Shown here piece after piece: positions 12,568-24,805 of a stretch of 39,557 nt of DNA (positions within the stretch are counted from its first letter, which is position 1; the number at the start of each line of letters is the position of its first letter). The notes beneath the pieces were generated by a model. It searched no databases and was not told the DNA's origin. It saw only the letters and a program-made list of their open reading frames with translations. Location of the stretch: contig NGBS01001220.1 of the NCBI GenBank assembly GCA_002245135.1, forward strand, positions 1-39,557, read 5' to 3'. The DNA is from Proteromonas lacertae. Its lineage: Eukaryota > Sar > Bigyra > Opalinata > Proteromonadidae. Both the position numbers and the translations under genes were made by a program.

Positions 12568-15500
12568 TTATAAATTGTCATTTACTTTTTTCAACATTTC
12601 TTCAAATTCTATCCTTTGAAATTCATCTTCAACACTGGATATATATTTACTTGCTTCATTCAAATATTTCTTTGATTCTTCATAATCTTTCTATTTTCAT
12701 TATAATCACATTCATATATATACAATATCAAAATAACATTCACCCATTTCATTATTACATCTAAATCTCTCATAATCACTTTTAGCTAATTTTAATGCAT
12801 TATTATATTGTTCTTTAGCTTCATCAATAGTACCTAGCTTAAATAAATACTTACACACATATATATAATATAGGCATCTATCTTCATCTGATTCAGCAAA
12901 TTCAATTGCCGAAGTAATACAATTAAATGAGTTTTCATTATCATTCTATTAAAATAACAATTGAAATATATACAAAACCCAAATAACAATCACCTAAATT
13001 CATAAAACACATATATTTTTGTTTATTTGTTGATGATACTTCTAATGCAGATTTATAATAATCTAATGATTTTTCATACTCTTTCTATAATAAAAGTAAA
13101 TTAGACACTACTATACAATATTAAAATAGCATAAACCAATATTTAAATTGCAACTATAATTCTCTTCATCTGTTGATGCAAGATTTAATGCACATTCAAA
13201 ATAATCTTTTGCTTTTTCATATTCCCTCTATAATAATAATAATAATAATTGTTTATAATCATACAATCTTCAAATCACAAACACCTATTCTAAAGTTGCA
13301 TAAGTAAATCTTTTCATTTGTGGAAGCAAAGTCTAAAGCAGATTCTAAATATTCAATTGCTTTTTTAATTTTTCTCTATATTATCATTTATATCAAGTAT
13401 AATACTGCTAGTTCATAAAAATTACTGATAGTGAAACAACATTCGTATTTTTCTTCATTTTTAGAAGTGAATTGTAATGCAGACTTAAAATGTTCTAAGG
13501 AATCATTAAAATCACCCTATAATATGAATATTTTTATGGTTATACTAGATTGCCATAACACAATGCTATATGGTTGTTACATAAATATTTCATTCTGTTA
13601 ATATATTGCAAAGATTCTTCATCTAAAGGGTTAAGATGTTCTAATTCATAGAGATTCTCAAATGCAGTTTTAAAATATTTTATAGCTTGTTCATATTCTT
13701 CAACATTTGCACTACACAAACCAATATTAAAGTAACAATCACATTTTTCTCTATTTGTAAATGCAAAAACTAATGCTGATTCAAAACGCTCTTTAGATTC
13801 TTTAAATTGATTCTATACATTCATTTATACACAAAATTTATACTAGATTTCGATAACTTTCACCAATTTTGAATTTGCATTTAAATTTTTCATTATTTGT
13901 AGATGAATCATTTAGAGCAGTTACAAGGTATTCTATTGATCTTATATAATTCTTCTATAAAGAAATAATAGATAATATATTTACAGAGTTAAAACTTTCA
14001 CTTCCTCTTGTATAATTTTCAATGTATTTTTTTACTTTTGTAAGTTTTTCAATATATTCTTCATCTTCTATTGAGTATAAGAACTTGATTATTGAGTTGA
14101 TTGTATCCAGGTTGTTATGATCAATTAAATCAATCAGTATATGTAAATCATTTAGATATATTTCTTTGTTCTTTTTCAATTCTACTGCATCATCTTCACC
14201 ATATGGAGGATTCTTTTGATTTATTGAAGGAAAGAATTTCTATGATTTAAATAAATAAAGATATTTCTATACAATTGTTAATTCAATTTTCCAATACGAT
14301 GAGAATTCTTTATTGCTCATTTTAATGATTTCTTTTAATGTTTTACCTTCTATAAAACCACCTCCTAAATAAAAATTCAGAATTTTAGAATCACAAAAAG
14401 AAGTATCTTCACTTGTTCCATTATTCACTGAAGTTGAAGGTAATGTTGAATCATTATTAATATAAGCATTAACTTCTTTAAACATATCTTCAAATAATTT
14501 CTTATCATATGGATCTTCTACACCTGAAATATAAATATTTGCTTCATTCAAATGTTTCTTGGATTCTTCATAATCTTTCTATTCTCATTATAATAATCAT
14601 CATATTATATACAACATCAAAATAGCATTTACCCATTATATATTCACAACTAAATTTCTGATAATCAGTTTTGGCTAATTTTAATGCTTTCTTATATTGA
14701 TCTATAGCTTGATTATTAATACCAAGTTTAAATAAACATTCACACATAAACATAAAACATATAAGTCTATCTTCATCAGATTCAGCAAATTCTAATCCTG
14801 AGATATAAAATCCCAAAGCTTCTTTATATTCTTTCTATAATTATTATAACTGCATAAATTATACAAGATTCATATTAATACAACCTAAGTTTATACTACA
14901 TTTGTGTTTATTTTTTTTTATTATTGCAAATTTTGACGCAGATTTATAATACTCTATTGCTTTATCTAATTCATTCTATTGTATTATAAATAACAAATAA
15001 TCATACTAGATCTGCATAACATACACCTATACCAAACACACAATTGAATTTTTCTTCATCTGATTCAGCAAATTTTAATGCATCATTCAAATGTTCAATT
15101 GATTTTATATTTTCTTTCTATAAATCAATTTATATCAACTATTATACTTTCGATAAAAAATATCTACTTATATTAAGATAACATTCATATTTCTGTTTCT
15201 TTGTTGAGGAGAATTCTAATGCAGAATTAAAAGAATCAATTGCTCTGTCATATTCAAGCTATAACATTAATATCATCATAATTATACTATTGCAGAATAA
15301 CATTTACCTATAGTAGAATTACACTCATATTTATCTTCATTTGTTGAGGCTAATTCTAAGGCAGAATTTAAATAGCCAAATGCTCTGTCATATTCAAGCT
15401 ATAATATAAACAACTGTTAAAATCAATACTAAATATGTATAACACACACCAAGAGTGTAATTACTTTTGCATTTCTTGTTATTCATTTTAGATTTTGATG

Positions 15501-17354
15501 ATTCTGTTAAACTACAATCATTTTCTATTGAAGATATTATATCTAATGTAGTTTCTAAATAACTTATCGAATGTCTGTATTCTTTCTATCACATTAAATG
15601 AATAATTAGTTATACAAGAGCAGCATAACATAAACCAATATAAAAGTTACAATCACATTTTTCTTCTTTTGATGATGCAAAAACTAATGCAGATTCACAA
15701 TGCTTTAATGATTCTCTGAAGTAATTCTATCACATAAAATTCTTAAGAAACAATACAATTTCAAAATATGATTTACCTAGATTGTAATTACATTGGTGTA
15801 ATTCTTCATCTGTATTAGCATTCTTTAAAGCACATAATGAATATTCTATTGATTCTTTATTATCATTCTATGTAATAAATAATTCATAATAGTTATACAA
15901 CTTTATTATATAATTCTGCTAAATTAAAACAACATTTGAATTTATCTAATTTTGTATTAGCATTCTCTAAAGCAGATTTAAAACATTCTATTGCTTTTTC
16001 ATATTTTTGCTATAAAACAAGATAAACATCCTATATACATAATCAAAATATTTTGTAGCTTCTTCAAAATTTTCTTTGAATGTTTTTTCTTTTGTAAGTT
16101 TCTCCATATATTCTTTATCTTCTATTGAGTCTAAGAAGTTAATCATTGAGTTGAGTAGATCATCGTTGTTGTGATCTATTAAATTTATTAAGATATGTAA
16201 ATCATTTAGAAAATTGTCTTTATTCTTAATTAATTTTTTGGCGTCTTCTTTAGTATATGAAGGATTATCTTGACCTATTGAAGGAAAGAACATCTATTAT
16301 ATAAATGTATTTATGTTTTTATACAAATTTAAATTCATCTTTCCAGTAGGATGAAAATTCTTCTTGTTTTATATCACAATATTCTTTTAATGTTTTACCT
16401 TCTATATTACCTTTTCCTAAATAAAACGATAAAATTAATGAATAATATGATGAAAAACTAGCTAATTCGTTTGAAGCTTCAGCTATTGATGGTGAAGAAA
16501 ATGATGAATCACTTATAGAAGGAACAGGAGGAGTGTTTGATATTTTGTTTATTTCTTCTTCTATCTCATCAAGTTTTATTCTTTCATTCATATTTTTCTC
16601 TAACATTCGCTTTATTAATGCTTCTATTTGAGGAATTTTAACTCCACTTACTCTCACAAAATCTAATTCTGTTCTTAAAAATAAATTATTTATTATCTCC
16701 CTTTTGTTCTTTCCTTCAAAAGCCATTCTTAATGTATAAATCTCATATAAAATACATCCTAAAGCAAATATATCACTGGCTGATGAATAGGGACGAGGGA
16801 TTCTATTGGTTATTTCAGGAGCCATGTAACTATAAGTTCCTTTCAATACATCATCAGTACTATCAATTCCAGTTGCTAATCCAAAATCACTTATTATTAA
16901 TTCATTATGATCTCCTACTAAAATATTTCCTGGTTTTAAATCTCGATGAATTATTCCTTTACTATGAATATACTTTAAACCATTTATTAAATCTTTCATA
17001 TACATCATCATTTCCTAAAGATCATTAATATATCATCATATATACATTTACTGAGAAATCTTCTTTTTTATCTTTCTTTTCATCTATCAGCTTCCATAAA
17101 TCACCATTTTTTAAATACTCTGTGTATATATAGCATATATTTTCTTCTTCAATTATTACACTATCTTTTAGTATCAAGATATTTCGATCTCTCAACTCTT
17201 CTAAAATCTTTATTTCATTTTTTATTGTCTCTAAATATCCTGATTCTACTTTAATCTCTTTTCTAGCTAGCTTTAAACCATTATGTCTTACTAAACACAC
17301 TTTGCTAAAACCACCTTCTCCAATTGTTTCATATTTTTCATCATTTATTTTCAT
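12568..17354 (-). CDS. KT1: protein kinase with two TPR-like repeat arrays (fused paralogues)
   Basis: Twenty exons, every one a multiple of three, about 1,378 codons. Exon 1 (17046-17354) is the kinase N-lobe: glycine loop GEGGFSKV, lysine in ARKEI, alpha-C Glu. Exon 2 (16325-17014) is the C-lobe with HRDLKPGN, DFGLA and APE all present, so an active Ser/Thr-type kinase is likely. It ends in the family linker (LSFYLGKG, EFSSYWK). Exon 3 (16039-16293) is the conserved helical module. Then come ten 37-residue repeats (14613-16009). Exon 14273-14578 joins a family C-terminus to a second linker with no kinase; a second helical module (13985-14239), nine more repeats (12724-13954) and the terminal exon (12568-12690) follow. 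The kinase group (NEK- or TKL-like) is not resolved and the substrate is unknown. Neighbour KT2 ends 255 bp upstream of the start. Confidence 0.85.
12724..13954 (-). repeat. KT1 second TPR-like repeat-exon array (9 repeats)
   Basis: Exons 13844-13954, 13546-13812 (267 nt, two repeats, the second enlarged), 13406-13516, 13265-13375, 13117-13227, 12974-13084 and 12724-12945 (two repeats). Four consecutive exons are exactly 111 nt. The penultimate two-repeat exon (222 nt) occurs in all seven arrays of the window, marking the array's fixed C-terminal end. Confidence 0.85.
14273..14578 (-). other. KT1 fusion exon: C-terminal module joined to post-kinase linker
   Basis: The first part of this 102-codon exon matches the terminal exon of other members (ESKKHLNEA, MFKEVNAY), but no stop follows. 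It continues into sequence matching the linker after the kinase in KT3/KT5 (NDSTLP, ILNFYLGGG, EGKTLKEI, EFSSYWK). The switch lies at GCTTAT (14462-14467), where the terminal exon (VNAYK stop) and the linker (IAYVSHNSTLP) share Ala-Tyr. Loss of one gene's stop plus the next gene's promoter and kinase would produce this in-frame join. Confidence 0.8.
14613..16009 (-). repeat. KT1 first TPR-like repeat-exon array (10 repeats)
   Basis: Exons 15899-16009, 15757-15867, 15616-15726, 15430-15585, 15288-15398, 15148-15258, 15007-15117 and 14865-14975 each carry one repeat. Exon 14613-14834 carries two. The standard exon is 111 nt (37 residues: YEKSIEYFKSAL, then a second helix ending LGKCYFE). 15430-15585 is enlarged to 156 nt. 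Introns of 29-31 nt, all phase 0, lie between repeats. The helix pattern is TPR-like with a longer loop than the 34-residue canonical unit. Confidence 0.85.
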
Positions 17355-17416
17355 TATGCTCTTAAATCAAACTGTTATTTCTATGAGTTAAAAAACAGAA
17401 ATTTTATGATTTGAAG

Positions 17417-17434
17417 TCAAACCTAAGAATCAAG
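17417..17434 (-). promoter_or_regulatory. Shared upstream element of KT1
   Basis: Minus strand CTTGATTCTTAGGTTTGA, 62 nt upstream of the KT1 start. The same element lies before all six array genes, and flanking sequence is less conserved among KT1, KT2, KT5 and KT6. Confidence 0.6.
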
Positions 17435-17544
17435 CTTATATAACTCATATTCTTTTATATAGATGTAAACATAATTACTTTGGTATAATCAACTTTGATA
17501 GGTTAAATAAAATATCAAATTATTAAATACTGTTTGAATTAACC

Positions 17545-17574
17545 TAATAATAATAATAATAATAATAATAATAA
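17545..17574. repeat. (TAA)n microsatellite 3' of KT2
   Basis: About ten TAA/AAT units between KT1 and KT2. The duplicate copy at 24739-24770 is slightly longer, so this is one of the sites where the two units differ. Confidence 0.9.
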
Positions 17575-17609
17575 GATTTATGATATTATTTAACAATAAA
17601 ATTGTGTTT

Positions 17610-20294
17610 TTATTTATAAGCATTTACTTTTTTCAACATTTCTTCAAATTCTTTTCTTTCTTCATCATCTTCTACACTTGATATGTATTTACTTGCTTCA
17701 TTCAAATATTTCTTTGAAACTTCATATTCATTCTATTTTCATTAAAATAATCTTTTATACATTTTCAAAATAACATTTACCCAGTGTTTTATAACAAGTA
17801 AACTTTTCATAATCACTTTTAGCTAATTCTAATGCATTATTATAATGATCTTTTGCTTCATCAATAGCACCAATATTAAATAGACATTGGCAAAGATATA
17901 TATAATATAAACATCTATCTTCATCTGTTTCTGCATATTTAAAAGAATCTATAAAGAATTCCATTGATTTTTCATATTCTTTCTATAATATTTATAGTTA
18001 AAACAATTATACAAGTTTCAAATAATCATCACCTATGTTATTATAACAAGTAAATCTTTCCTTGTTTGAAGATGCAAGTTTCAAGGCTAAGTTATAATAA
18101 GAGATTGATTTTGTATAATCTTTCTATAATGTTTTATTATTGAACAATCATACTATATTTTTACAACAAACACCTAATAAAAAATAACAATCATATTTCT
18201 CTTCATTTGTTGAAGAATTTTCTAAAGCAGATAAATAAAACTGTATTGAGTTTTGGTATTGTTTCTATACATATACAATAACAAATACAATATAATAATA
18301 ACTATTCCCAATATAACATTTATGATTGTATTTATCATTATTAGAGACAGCATCTAAGGTATATTTTAAATAATCAATTGCTTTTTCATATTCTTTCTAT
18401 AGCAAATATAATATATTGACTTACCAAAGAATATAAATTTAGACCAATGCATGCTTTGCACAAATATTTTTGTTCATTTGTTTTGGCATTATCTAAAGCT
18501 AATTTATAAAATTTTGTTGAATTATCATATTCTGCCTATTATATATATAATTTCAACATTAATACAAGTTGTATATAACTTTTGCCTATTTTTGTATGAC
18601 ATTCATATTCTTGTTCATTTGTATTGGCATTATTTGAGGCAGATTTATAAAATGGAATAGATTCTTCTATTTTGCCCTATTCATTTATATATTATGATAA
18701 TTATACGACATTCACAAAACAATCACCTATATTTATACTGCAAGTATATTTTCTTTCATTTGTTTTGGCATTTTCTAAAGCTATTTTATAATGTTTGATT
18801 GAATTATCATATTCTGCCTATTAAACTTGTTATTGCAAATATTATACAAGTTGAGCATAACACCAACCAATTCTGTTTTCACAGTCATATTTTTCTTCAT
18901 CTGAAGAGACATTTTCCAATGCAGATTTTAAGCAATTAATTGATTTTCCACATTGTTTCTATAAGATTCATTACTTTATATGATAATACAAGTTGAACAT
19001 AACACTTACTAATATTTAGTCTACAGGTATATTTTTGTTCATTTGTTGAAGAATTTTCTAAAGCAGATTTAAAACATTCTATTGAATTATTATATTCTGC
19101 CTATTATATATATAATTTCAACATTAATACAAGCTGAAAATAACAAGTACCAATTTTCATTTCACATTCATATTTTCTTTCATTTGTTTTGGCATTTTCT
19201 AAAGCTATTTTATAATGTTCGATTGAGTTTTCATAGTCATTCTATTCAATATAAAATACTACAATTATACCTCTCTTTTATAAAATGAACCTAAGGTGTA
19301 ATAACCAATGAATTTATCTTCATCAGTTTCCGTATAATCTAATGCATTTAGTAAATACCCTTTGGATATTTCAAGTTCGTTCTACTCATTTATAATTATA
19401 AATAATTATACAAGATTCAAATAACACTTTCCTATATTTGAAATACATTTAAATTTTTCTTTCTTTGAAGTAGCATAATCTAAGGCAGTTTCTAAAATAT
19501 CTCTGGATTTTTCAAATTGCCTCTATACATTAGAAATATCCTTTACTCATACTCTATGAAAATAACATTCACCTATTTTATAATTACATTCACATTTTTC
19601 TTCATCTGTAAAGGAATTTTCTAGTGCTCTAGACATATATTTTATTGAGTTTTCATAGTCATTCTATTCAATTCATAGTTATATTTATCATACAACTATC
19701 AAATAGCATAAACCAATTTTGTAACTACTTTCATACTTTTCTTTATTTGTCAAAGAATTCTCTAAAGCTGTTATATAACATTTTATCGATGGCTCATATT
19801 CATGCTATAATAATACATTAAATATTCTTCTTATACCAAATTAAAATATCTATTTCCTTCATTATAATTATCTTCATATTCCATGTGTTTTCTTTCTTTG
19901 TTGAGTAGTTGTATATATTCTGTATCTTCTATTGTTTCTAAAAAATCTATTATATTGTCGAGATTATCTTTACTTTTGTCAATTAAATCAATCAATCTAT
20001 GTAAATCATTTAGATAAACATCTTTGTTATTCTTTAGCTCAGTTGAATCATCTTCAGTATAAGGAGGATTATTTTGTTTATGTGATGGAAAGAATCTCTA
20101 ATCATATTAACTACTAGATTTATATATACAATTACTAAATTATCATTCCAATATGAAGAAAACTCTTCTTTATCCATTTCAATAATCTCTTTTAAAGTCT
20201 TTCCATTAATAGCTGCACCTTTTAAATAAAATAACAGAATTACAGAATTACAATATAATAAATTTCCTGATTCTTCACTTGTAGTAGTAGTGGC

Positions 20295-20329
<35 letters not shown>

Positions 20330-21178
20330 CAGTTGATGCAGAAGGATATGATGTATCACTAATATAAGGAACAGGAGGAGCTGTGTTTGGTAATTTGTTT
20401 ATTTCTTCTATTTTGTCTTTTTCTTCATCAATTGTGTCTATCATATCTTCAATTTTATCAAGGTTTATTCTTTCACTTTCATCTTTTTTTAACATTTGCT
20501 TTATTAACTCTTCAATTTGAAAAAATCTTTTTCCACTTATTCTATCAAAATCTAATTCTTTCCCTGACTGTAACTCATTCTCTATTTCTTTTTCATTTCT
20601 TTCTTTAAATATAACATTCAATGTGTATATTTCATAAAATATACATCCAAGAGAAAATATATCACCAAATTCGTTACATCTAGAAGGTAAATTTAAGATA
20701 GAATCTTTAGAAATGTAATTTATCATTAATTCATTTCTTTTTCCTACTAAGATATTCTCTAGTGTCAATTCTTTATGATTTAATTCTATACTGTGAATAT
20801 ATTTTAATCCATTTACTAGATCCATCATACACTCAACTATTTCCTATAACAATTATACATATATTACTTCCAGTATACCTCTAAAGAGAAATCTTCACTC
20901 ATTTCTTTTCTTTTACTTATTACATCACATAAATTTCCCTTTTCAACGTAATCTGTGAATATATAACAAACATTTTCACTCTTAACAATCTCATAGTCTT
21001 TCATTCTCAAAATATACCTATCTTTCACAGTGATTAATTTTTCACATTCTCGTTTTACTAATTCTATGGATTTTGGAGTTATATTAAAGCCTTTCCTTGC
21101 CATTATCACTCCATTGCGATTTACTTTACATAATTTCTTCACATCGCCTTTTGCAACATTAGAAATAGCATTGTTCAT
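17610..21178 (-). CDS. KT2: pseudokinase with 15 TPR-like repeats
   Basis: Eighteen exons, about 1,019 residues. Exon 1 (20879-21178) has no glycine-rich loop (NVAKGDVKKL) but keeps the lysine (MARKGF). Exon 2 (20130-20843) shows a kinase C-lobe with dead motifs: HRDLKPGN is replaced by HKELTLEN, DFG by NYI, and the activation segment is shortened with no APE. The later helices (DIFSLGCIFYEIYTL) remain, so the fold is probably kept. It is therefore a pseudokinase, likely a scaffold or regulator. The linker has a Thr tract coded by a microsatellite, then the usual ILLFYLKG and EFSSYW. The helical module is 19837-20097. Repeats fill 17761-19804 and the terminal exon is 17610-17732. All exons stay open, so it looks maintained, not decayed. 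KT4 is its recent duplicate. Confidence 0.85.
17761..19804 (-). repeat. KT2 TPR-like repeat-exon array (15 repeats)
   Basis: Thirteen one-repeat exons (twelve of 111 nt, one of 108 nt at 18289-18396) plus the two-repeat exon 17761-17982. Introns are 24-32 nt and all phase 0. The intron at 18397-18424 has the alternative 5' splice sequence GTAAGT. Confidence 0.87.
20281..20333 (-). repeat. Coding trinucleotide repeat (poly-Thr) in KT2
   Basis: ACT triplets on the minus strand, broken by two GCC (Ala) codons, encode a Thr-rich tract in the linker after the pseudokinase. The same tract of the same length is in KT4 at 27614-27666. KT1, KT3 and KT5 lack it. Confidence 0.9.
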
Positions 21179-21242
21179 CTTATAAGTGCTTTAATTGCAA
21201 AATATACCTCTCTTAAATGAAAAAGAAAATTAAAAAAAAGAT

Positions 21243-21259
21243 TCAAACCTGTAATCAAG
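21243..21259 (-). promoter_or_regulatory. Shared upstream element of KT2
   Basis: Minus strand CTTGATTACAGGTTTGA, the array element shortened by one base in the middle, 64 nt upstream of the KT2 start. Confidence 0.55.
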
Positions 21260-21343
21260 CCTAGTTTTTCTTTTAAGAATAAATATTACTTAAAATAAAA
21301 AAGTATGAATAAGCTAGTTTGTATATATATTATGATAAATCTT

Positions 21344-23473
21344 CTATATTCTTATAATCTCTCCAAATTCTATTTTAAAACTATCTTCAACTATATTCCA
21401 CATATATTTACTCGATTCGTTTAGGTACTTCTTAAATTCTTCATATTTGCCCTATTTTATCAAATGCAAAATATATACCCTTTCAAAGAAACAGTTACCT
21501 ATTATAAAGTTACACCTAAATCTTTCATGGTCATTATTGGCTAATTTTAAAGATTCATTATATAGATAATTCGATTCTTCTACTGGATTGATGTTAAACA
21601 TATATTTACACATATTAATGTAATATAAACATTTGTCTTCATCTGATTCTGCAAATTCAAATGCTAAAATAAGATTATTCATTGCCTTTTCATCATTTTT
21701 CTATTATAATTTCATATTAAAATAATAATAAAACATACCATATTAAAATAACAATCACTTATACTCATATTGCATGTAAATTTTTCTCCATTTGTAGAAG
21801 CGCATTGAAAAGCATAATTATAATTTTCAATTGCTTGTTGGTAATGTTTCTATTATATATTATAAAAAACAATTATACCAAATTCCAATAACTATTGCCA
21901 ATATTTATATAGCAGGTATATTTTTCTTGATCTATTAAGGTGTTACCTAATACTGATTTATTATATTCTATTGAATCTTCAAGTTCATTCTAAATATTAA
22001 TTATATTAATAATATACACTATCCATACAACCACCATTTATACCAAAACTACATATATATATATCTTTATCTGTAGAATTGGCTTTTTCAAAGACATCTT
22101 TATAATATTCTATTGGTTTTTCAGTTTCATTCTATCATATAATAATAACATTACTTATCATAATAACAATACAGTAATAAAACACTTACCAAGATATACA
22201 ATACTGACACTTTTCTTTTCAATTTCAAATGCATTTTCTAAGGCAGATTTATAGTATTTTATTGAGTTTTCATATTGTTCCTAGTTAATATAGAAGTATT
22301 ATACAATATTCCAATAACATTCACCTATAATTGTGTTACATATGTATTTTTCTTCATTCTTAGAAGCATTCTCTAAGGCTGATAAAAAATAGTGTATTGA
22401 TTCTTGATAGTTATTCTATAATAATAACTGAAATAACTATACATTTATGAAATAACACATTCCTAAGCTATAAAAACAATAATAATTTTCTAATGACATT
22501 ATCATATTTACTTCTGCTTGTTGCTCATGAGTATATTCATTAATTTCAAAACTATTATGATCACTTTCTAAAGCAGATTTATAATAATTTATTGACCTTT
22601 CATATTCCATCTATTGATTAAAATAATAAGCATACCTTTTTGAAATATATATTACCCAAAAAATATTTGCTAATGAATATCTGAAAATTAATTTTCGTAA
22701 GATCCAATCCATTCAGAAAATATATTTTGGATTTTTCATACTCATTCTGTTACATCATAAATATAAAGATATAATACATTAATAAAATAATTAAATCCTA
22801 TTCGAATAAAACAGTAATATTTCTCTTTCTTTGTACAACAAGATTCCAATGCCATAGAAAAATATTCATCAGCTTTATCATTATCTTTCTACAATATAAT
22901 TAATACTACATATATACAAGATTCATAAAACACAATCCAATATGGTAATTACAGTCATATCTTTCTATTATTGTAGTATTAAATTCAAATGCAGATTTAT
23001 AAAACTGCATTGATTTATCATAGTCTTTCTATTATTTACATAACTATTCAACAATACAAGATTGAAATAACATTCTGCAATTCTGAAATGACATTCATAT
23101 TCCTCTTCTTTTGATGAAGTGTTGTTTAATGCAATTGTAAAACACTCTATAGAGGATTTATAATTCATCTATTAATAACAATATTATCATATATATTTAC
23201 ATACAAAATATAAATTCTTTTTCCCTTCCTCATAATTATCTTTATACTTTTTTTCTTTATTCAGCTTTTCTACATATTCATAATCTTCAATTGATTTTAA
23301 AAAGTTTAATATTTTGTTGAGATTATCTTTACCATGATCTATCAAGTCAATTACCCTATATAAATCATTTATAAAGCTATCTTTTCTGTTTTCCAATTTC
23401 ACTGCATATTCTTTAGTATATTCACTGCCTTTTTCATCCACTGAAGGAAATAACAACTATTTTTATGATTATA

Positions 23474-23510
<37 letters not shown>

Positions 23511-24544
23511 CCAAATAATCATCTTTCCAGAATGAAGAAAATTCTTCTAAATTCATTTTTCTAATTTCTTTTAGTGTTTTACCTTCTATATTCCCACCTC
23601 CTAAATAGAAATTGAGAATAAAAGAATCACAGTTAGAAGAAAAACTAGCTTCTTCACTTGATGTATTATCTATTGATGGTAATGGTAATGTTGAATTATG
23701 GCTAACATAGGCAATAGGAGGAGTATTTAACATTTGGATTACTTCTTTTTCTATTTCATCAATTTTTATTCTTTTATTGACATCTTTCTCTAACATTTGC
23801 TTTATTAATTCTTCTATTTGCTGGAATCTTATTCCACTTAACCTTCTAAAGCTCATTTTTTCATTATATTTTATCCTATTCTTTATAACTTCATTATTTT
23901 CTCCATCAAAAGCCATTCTTAATGTATATATTTCATAAAATACACAACCTAAAGCAAATATATCACTGGCTGATGAATAGGGACGAGGGATTCTATTGGT
24001 TATTTCAGGAGCCATGTAACTATAAGTTCCTTTCAATACATCATCATTATTTTCATTTTCAGTTGCTAATCCAAAATCACTTATTATTAATTCATTATGA
24101 TCTCCTACTAAGATATTTCCTGGCTTTAAATCTCGATGAATTATTCCTTTGTTATGAATATACTTTAAACCATTTATTAAATCTTTCATGTACATCATCA
24201 TTTCCTAAATATCATTGATATATCATCATATATACATTTACTGAGAAATCTTCTTTTTTATCTTTCTTTTCATCTATCAGCTTCCATAAATCACCATTTT
24301 TTAAATACTCTGTGTATATATAGCATATATTTTCTTCTTCAATTATTACACTATCTTTTAGTATCAAGATATTTCGATCTCTCAACTCTTCTAAAATCTT
24401 TATTTCATTTTTTATTGTCTCTAAATATCCTGATTCTACTTTAATCTCTTTTCTAGCTAGCTTTAAACCATTATGTCTTACTAAACACACTTTGCTAAAA
24501 CCACCTTCTCCAATTGTTTCATATTTTTCATCATTTATTTTCAT
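21344..24544 (-). CDS. KT3: recombinant protein kinase with 12 TPR-like repeats
   Basis: Fifteen exons, about 917 residues. Exon 1 (24236-24544) is identical in translation to KT1 exon 1 (GEGGFSKV, ARKEI). Exon 2 (23509-24204) has HRDLKPGN, DFGLA and YMAPE, so catalysis is likely intact. From 23947 downward the gene matches KT5, including linker, helical module (23205-23456), repeats (21479-23168) and terminal exon (21344-21451). It is thus a chimera made at the duplication junction inside exon 2, with the frame preserved. Between exon 2 and the helical-module exon lies an intron of 52 nt (23457-23508), the longest in the array, with an AT dinucleotide run. The terminal exon differs from other members after SKYMWN. 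A regulatory kinase role is inferred; substrates are unknown. Confidence 0.87.
21479..23168 (-). repeat. KT3 TPR-like repeat-exon array (12 repeats)
   Basis: Ten one-repeat exons (seven of 111 nt; 114 nt at 22018-22131, 108 nt at 22173-22280, 168 nt at 22443-22610) and the two-repeat exon 21479-21700. The intron at 22747-22777 ends in CAG instead of the usual TAG. Confidence 0.85.
23478..23507. repeat. (AT)n microsatellite in a KT3 intron
   Basis: Alternating AT fills most of the intron 23457-23508. The KT5 copy (about 30811-30838) is two bases shorter (intron 50 nt), showing slippage since duplication. Confidence 0.9.
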
Positions 24545-24606
24545 TATGCTCTTAAATCAAATTGTTATTTCTATGAGTTAAAAAACAGAAATTTTATGAT
24601 TTGAAG

Positions 24607-24624
24607 TCAAACCTAAGAATCAAG
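24607..24624 (-). promoter_or_regulatory. Shared upstream element of KT3
   Basis: Same CTTGATTCTTAGGTTTGA as KT1 at the same 62-nt spacing. It lies in the duplicated unit, so it is not independent of the KT1 copy. Confidence 0.6.
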
Positions 24625-24738
24625 CTTATATAACTCATATTCTTTTATATAGATGTAAACATAATTACTTTGGTATGACCAAATTTAATAGGATAAATAA
24701 AATATCAAATTATTAAATACTGTTTGAATTACCCTACC

Positions 24739-24770
<32 letters not shown>
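24739..24770. repeat. (TAA)n microsatellite 3' of KT4
   Basis: Duplicate of the repeat at 17545-17574, a little longer, with adjacent substitutions. Confidence 0.9.
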
Positions 24771-24805
24771 GATTTATGATATTATTTAACAATAAAATTG
24801 TGTTT

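Larger units (their letters stand above)
16758..23947. repeat. Tandem duplication unit, copy A (7,190 bp)
   Basis: Copy A runs from the kinase C-lobe exon of KT1 to the kinase C-lobe exon of KT3. It contains the 5' part of KT1, all of KT2 and the 3' part of KT3. Equivalent positions lie at +7,190 to +7,193 up to about 19150, then at +7,333. The step of 141 is a repeat exon gained in copy B. Translations of the KT2/KT4 kinase region (264 residues) and of the KT1/KT3 N-lobe (109 residues) are identical between copies. Confidence 0.93.

Noticed and set aside
12724-13954. Regular spacing of about 141 bp with similar units, superficially like a CRISPR or satellite array
   Set aside because: The units are exons with conserved coding frames and splice signals, diverged at the DNA level, and separated by short introns instead of unique spacers.
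14835-16038. Classifying the repeats as Sel1-like
   Set aside because: They lack the conserved Gly-rich Sel1 signature. The 37-residue two-helix pattern with LGKCYF and YEKAIEYY fits TPR-like repeats better.
18451-20608. Plus-strand open frames of 60-98 residues inside the KT genes
   Set aside because: They cross exon-intron boundaries of the minus-strand genes, recur at each duplicate, and show only antisense patterns (His/Tyr/Leu-rich).
17610-21178. Calling KT2 a pseudogene because its kinase motifs are lost
   Set aside because: All 18 exons keep frame and splice sites and the repeats are intact. Loss is confined to catalytic residues, which fits a pseudokinase protein.
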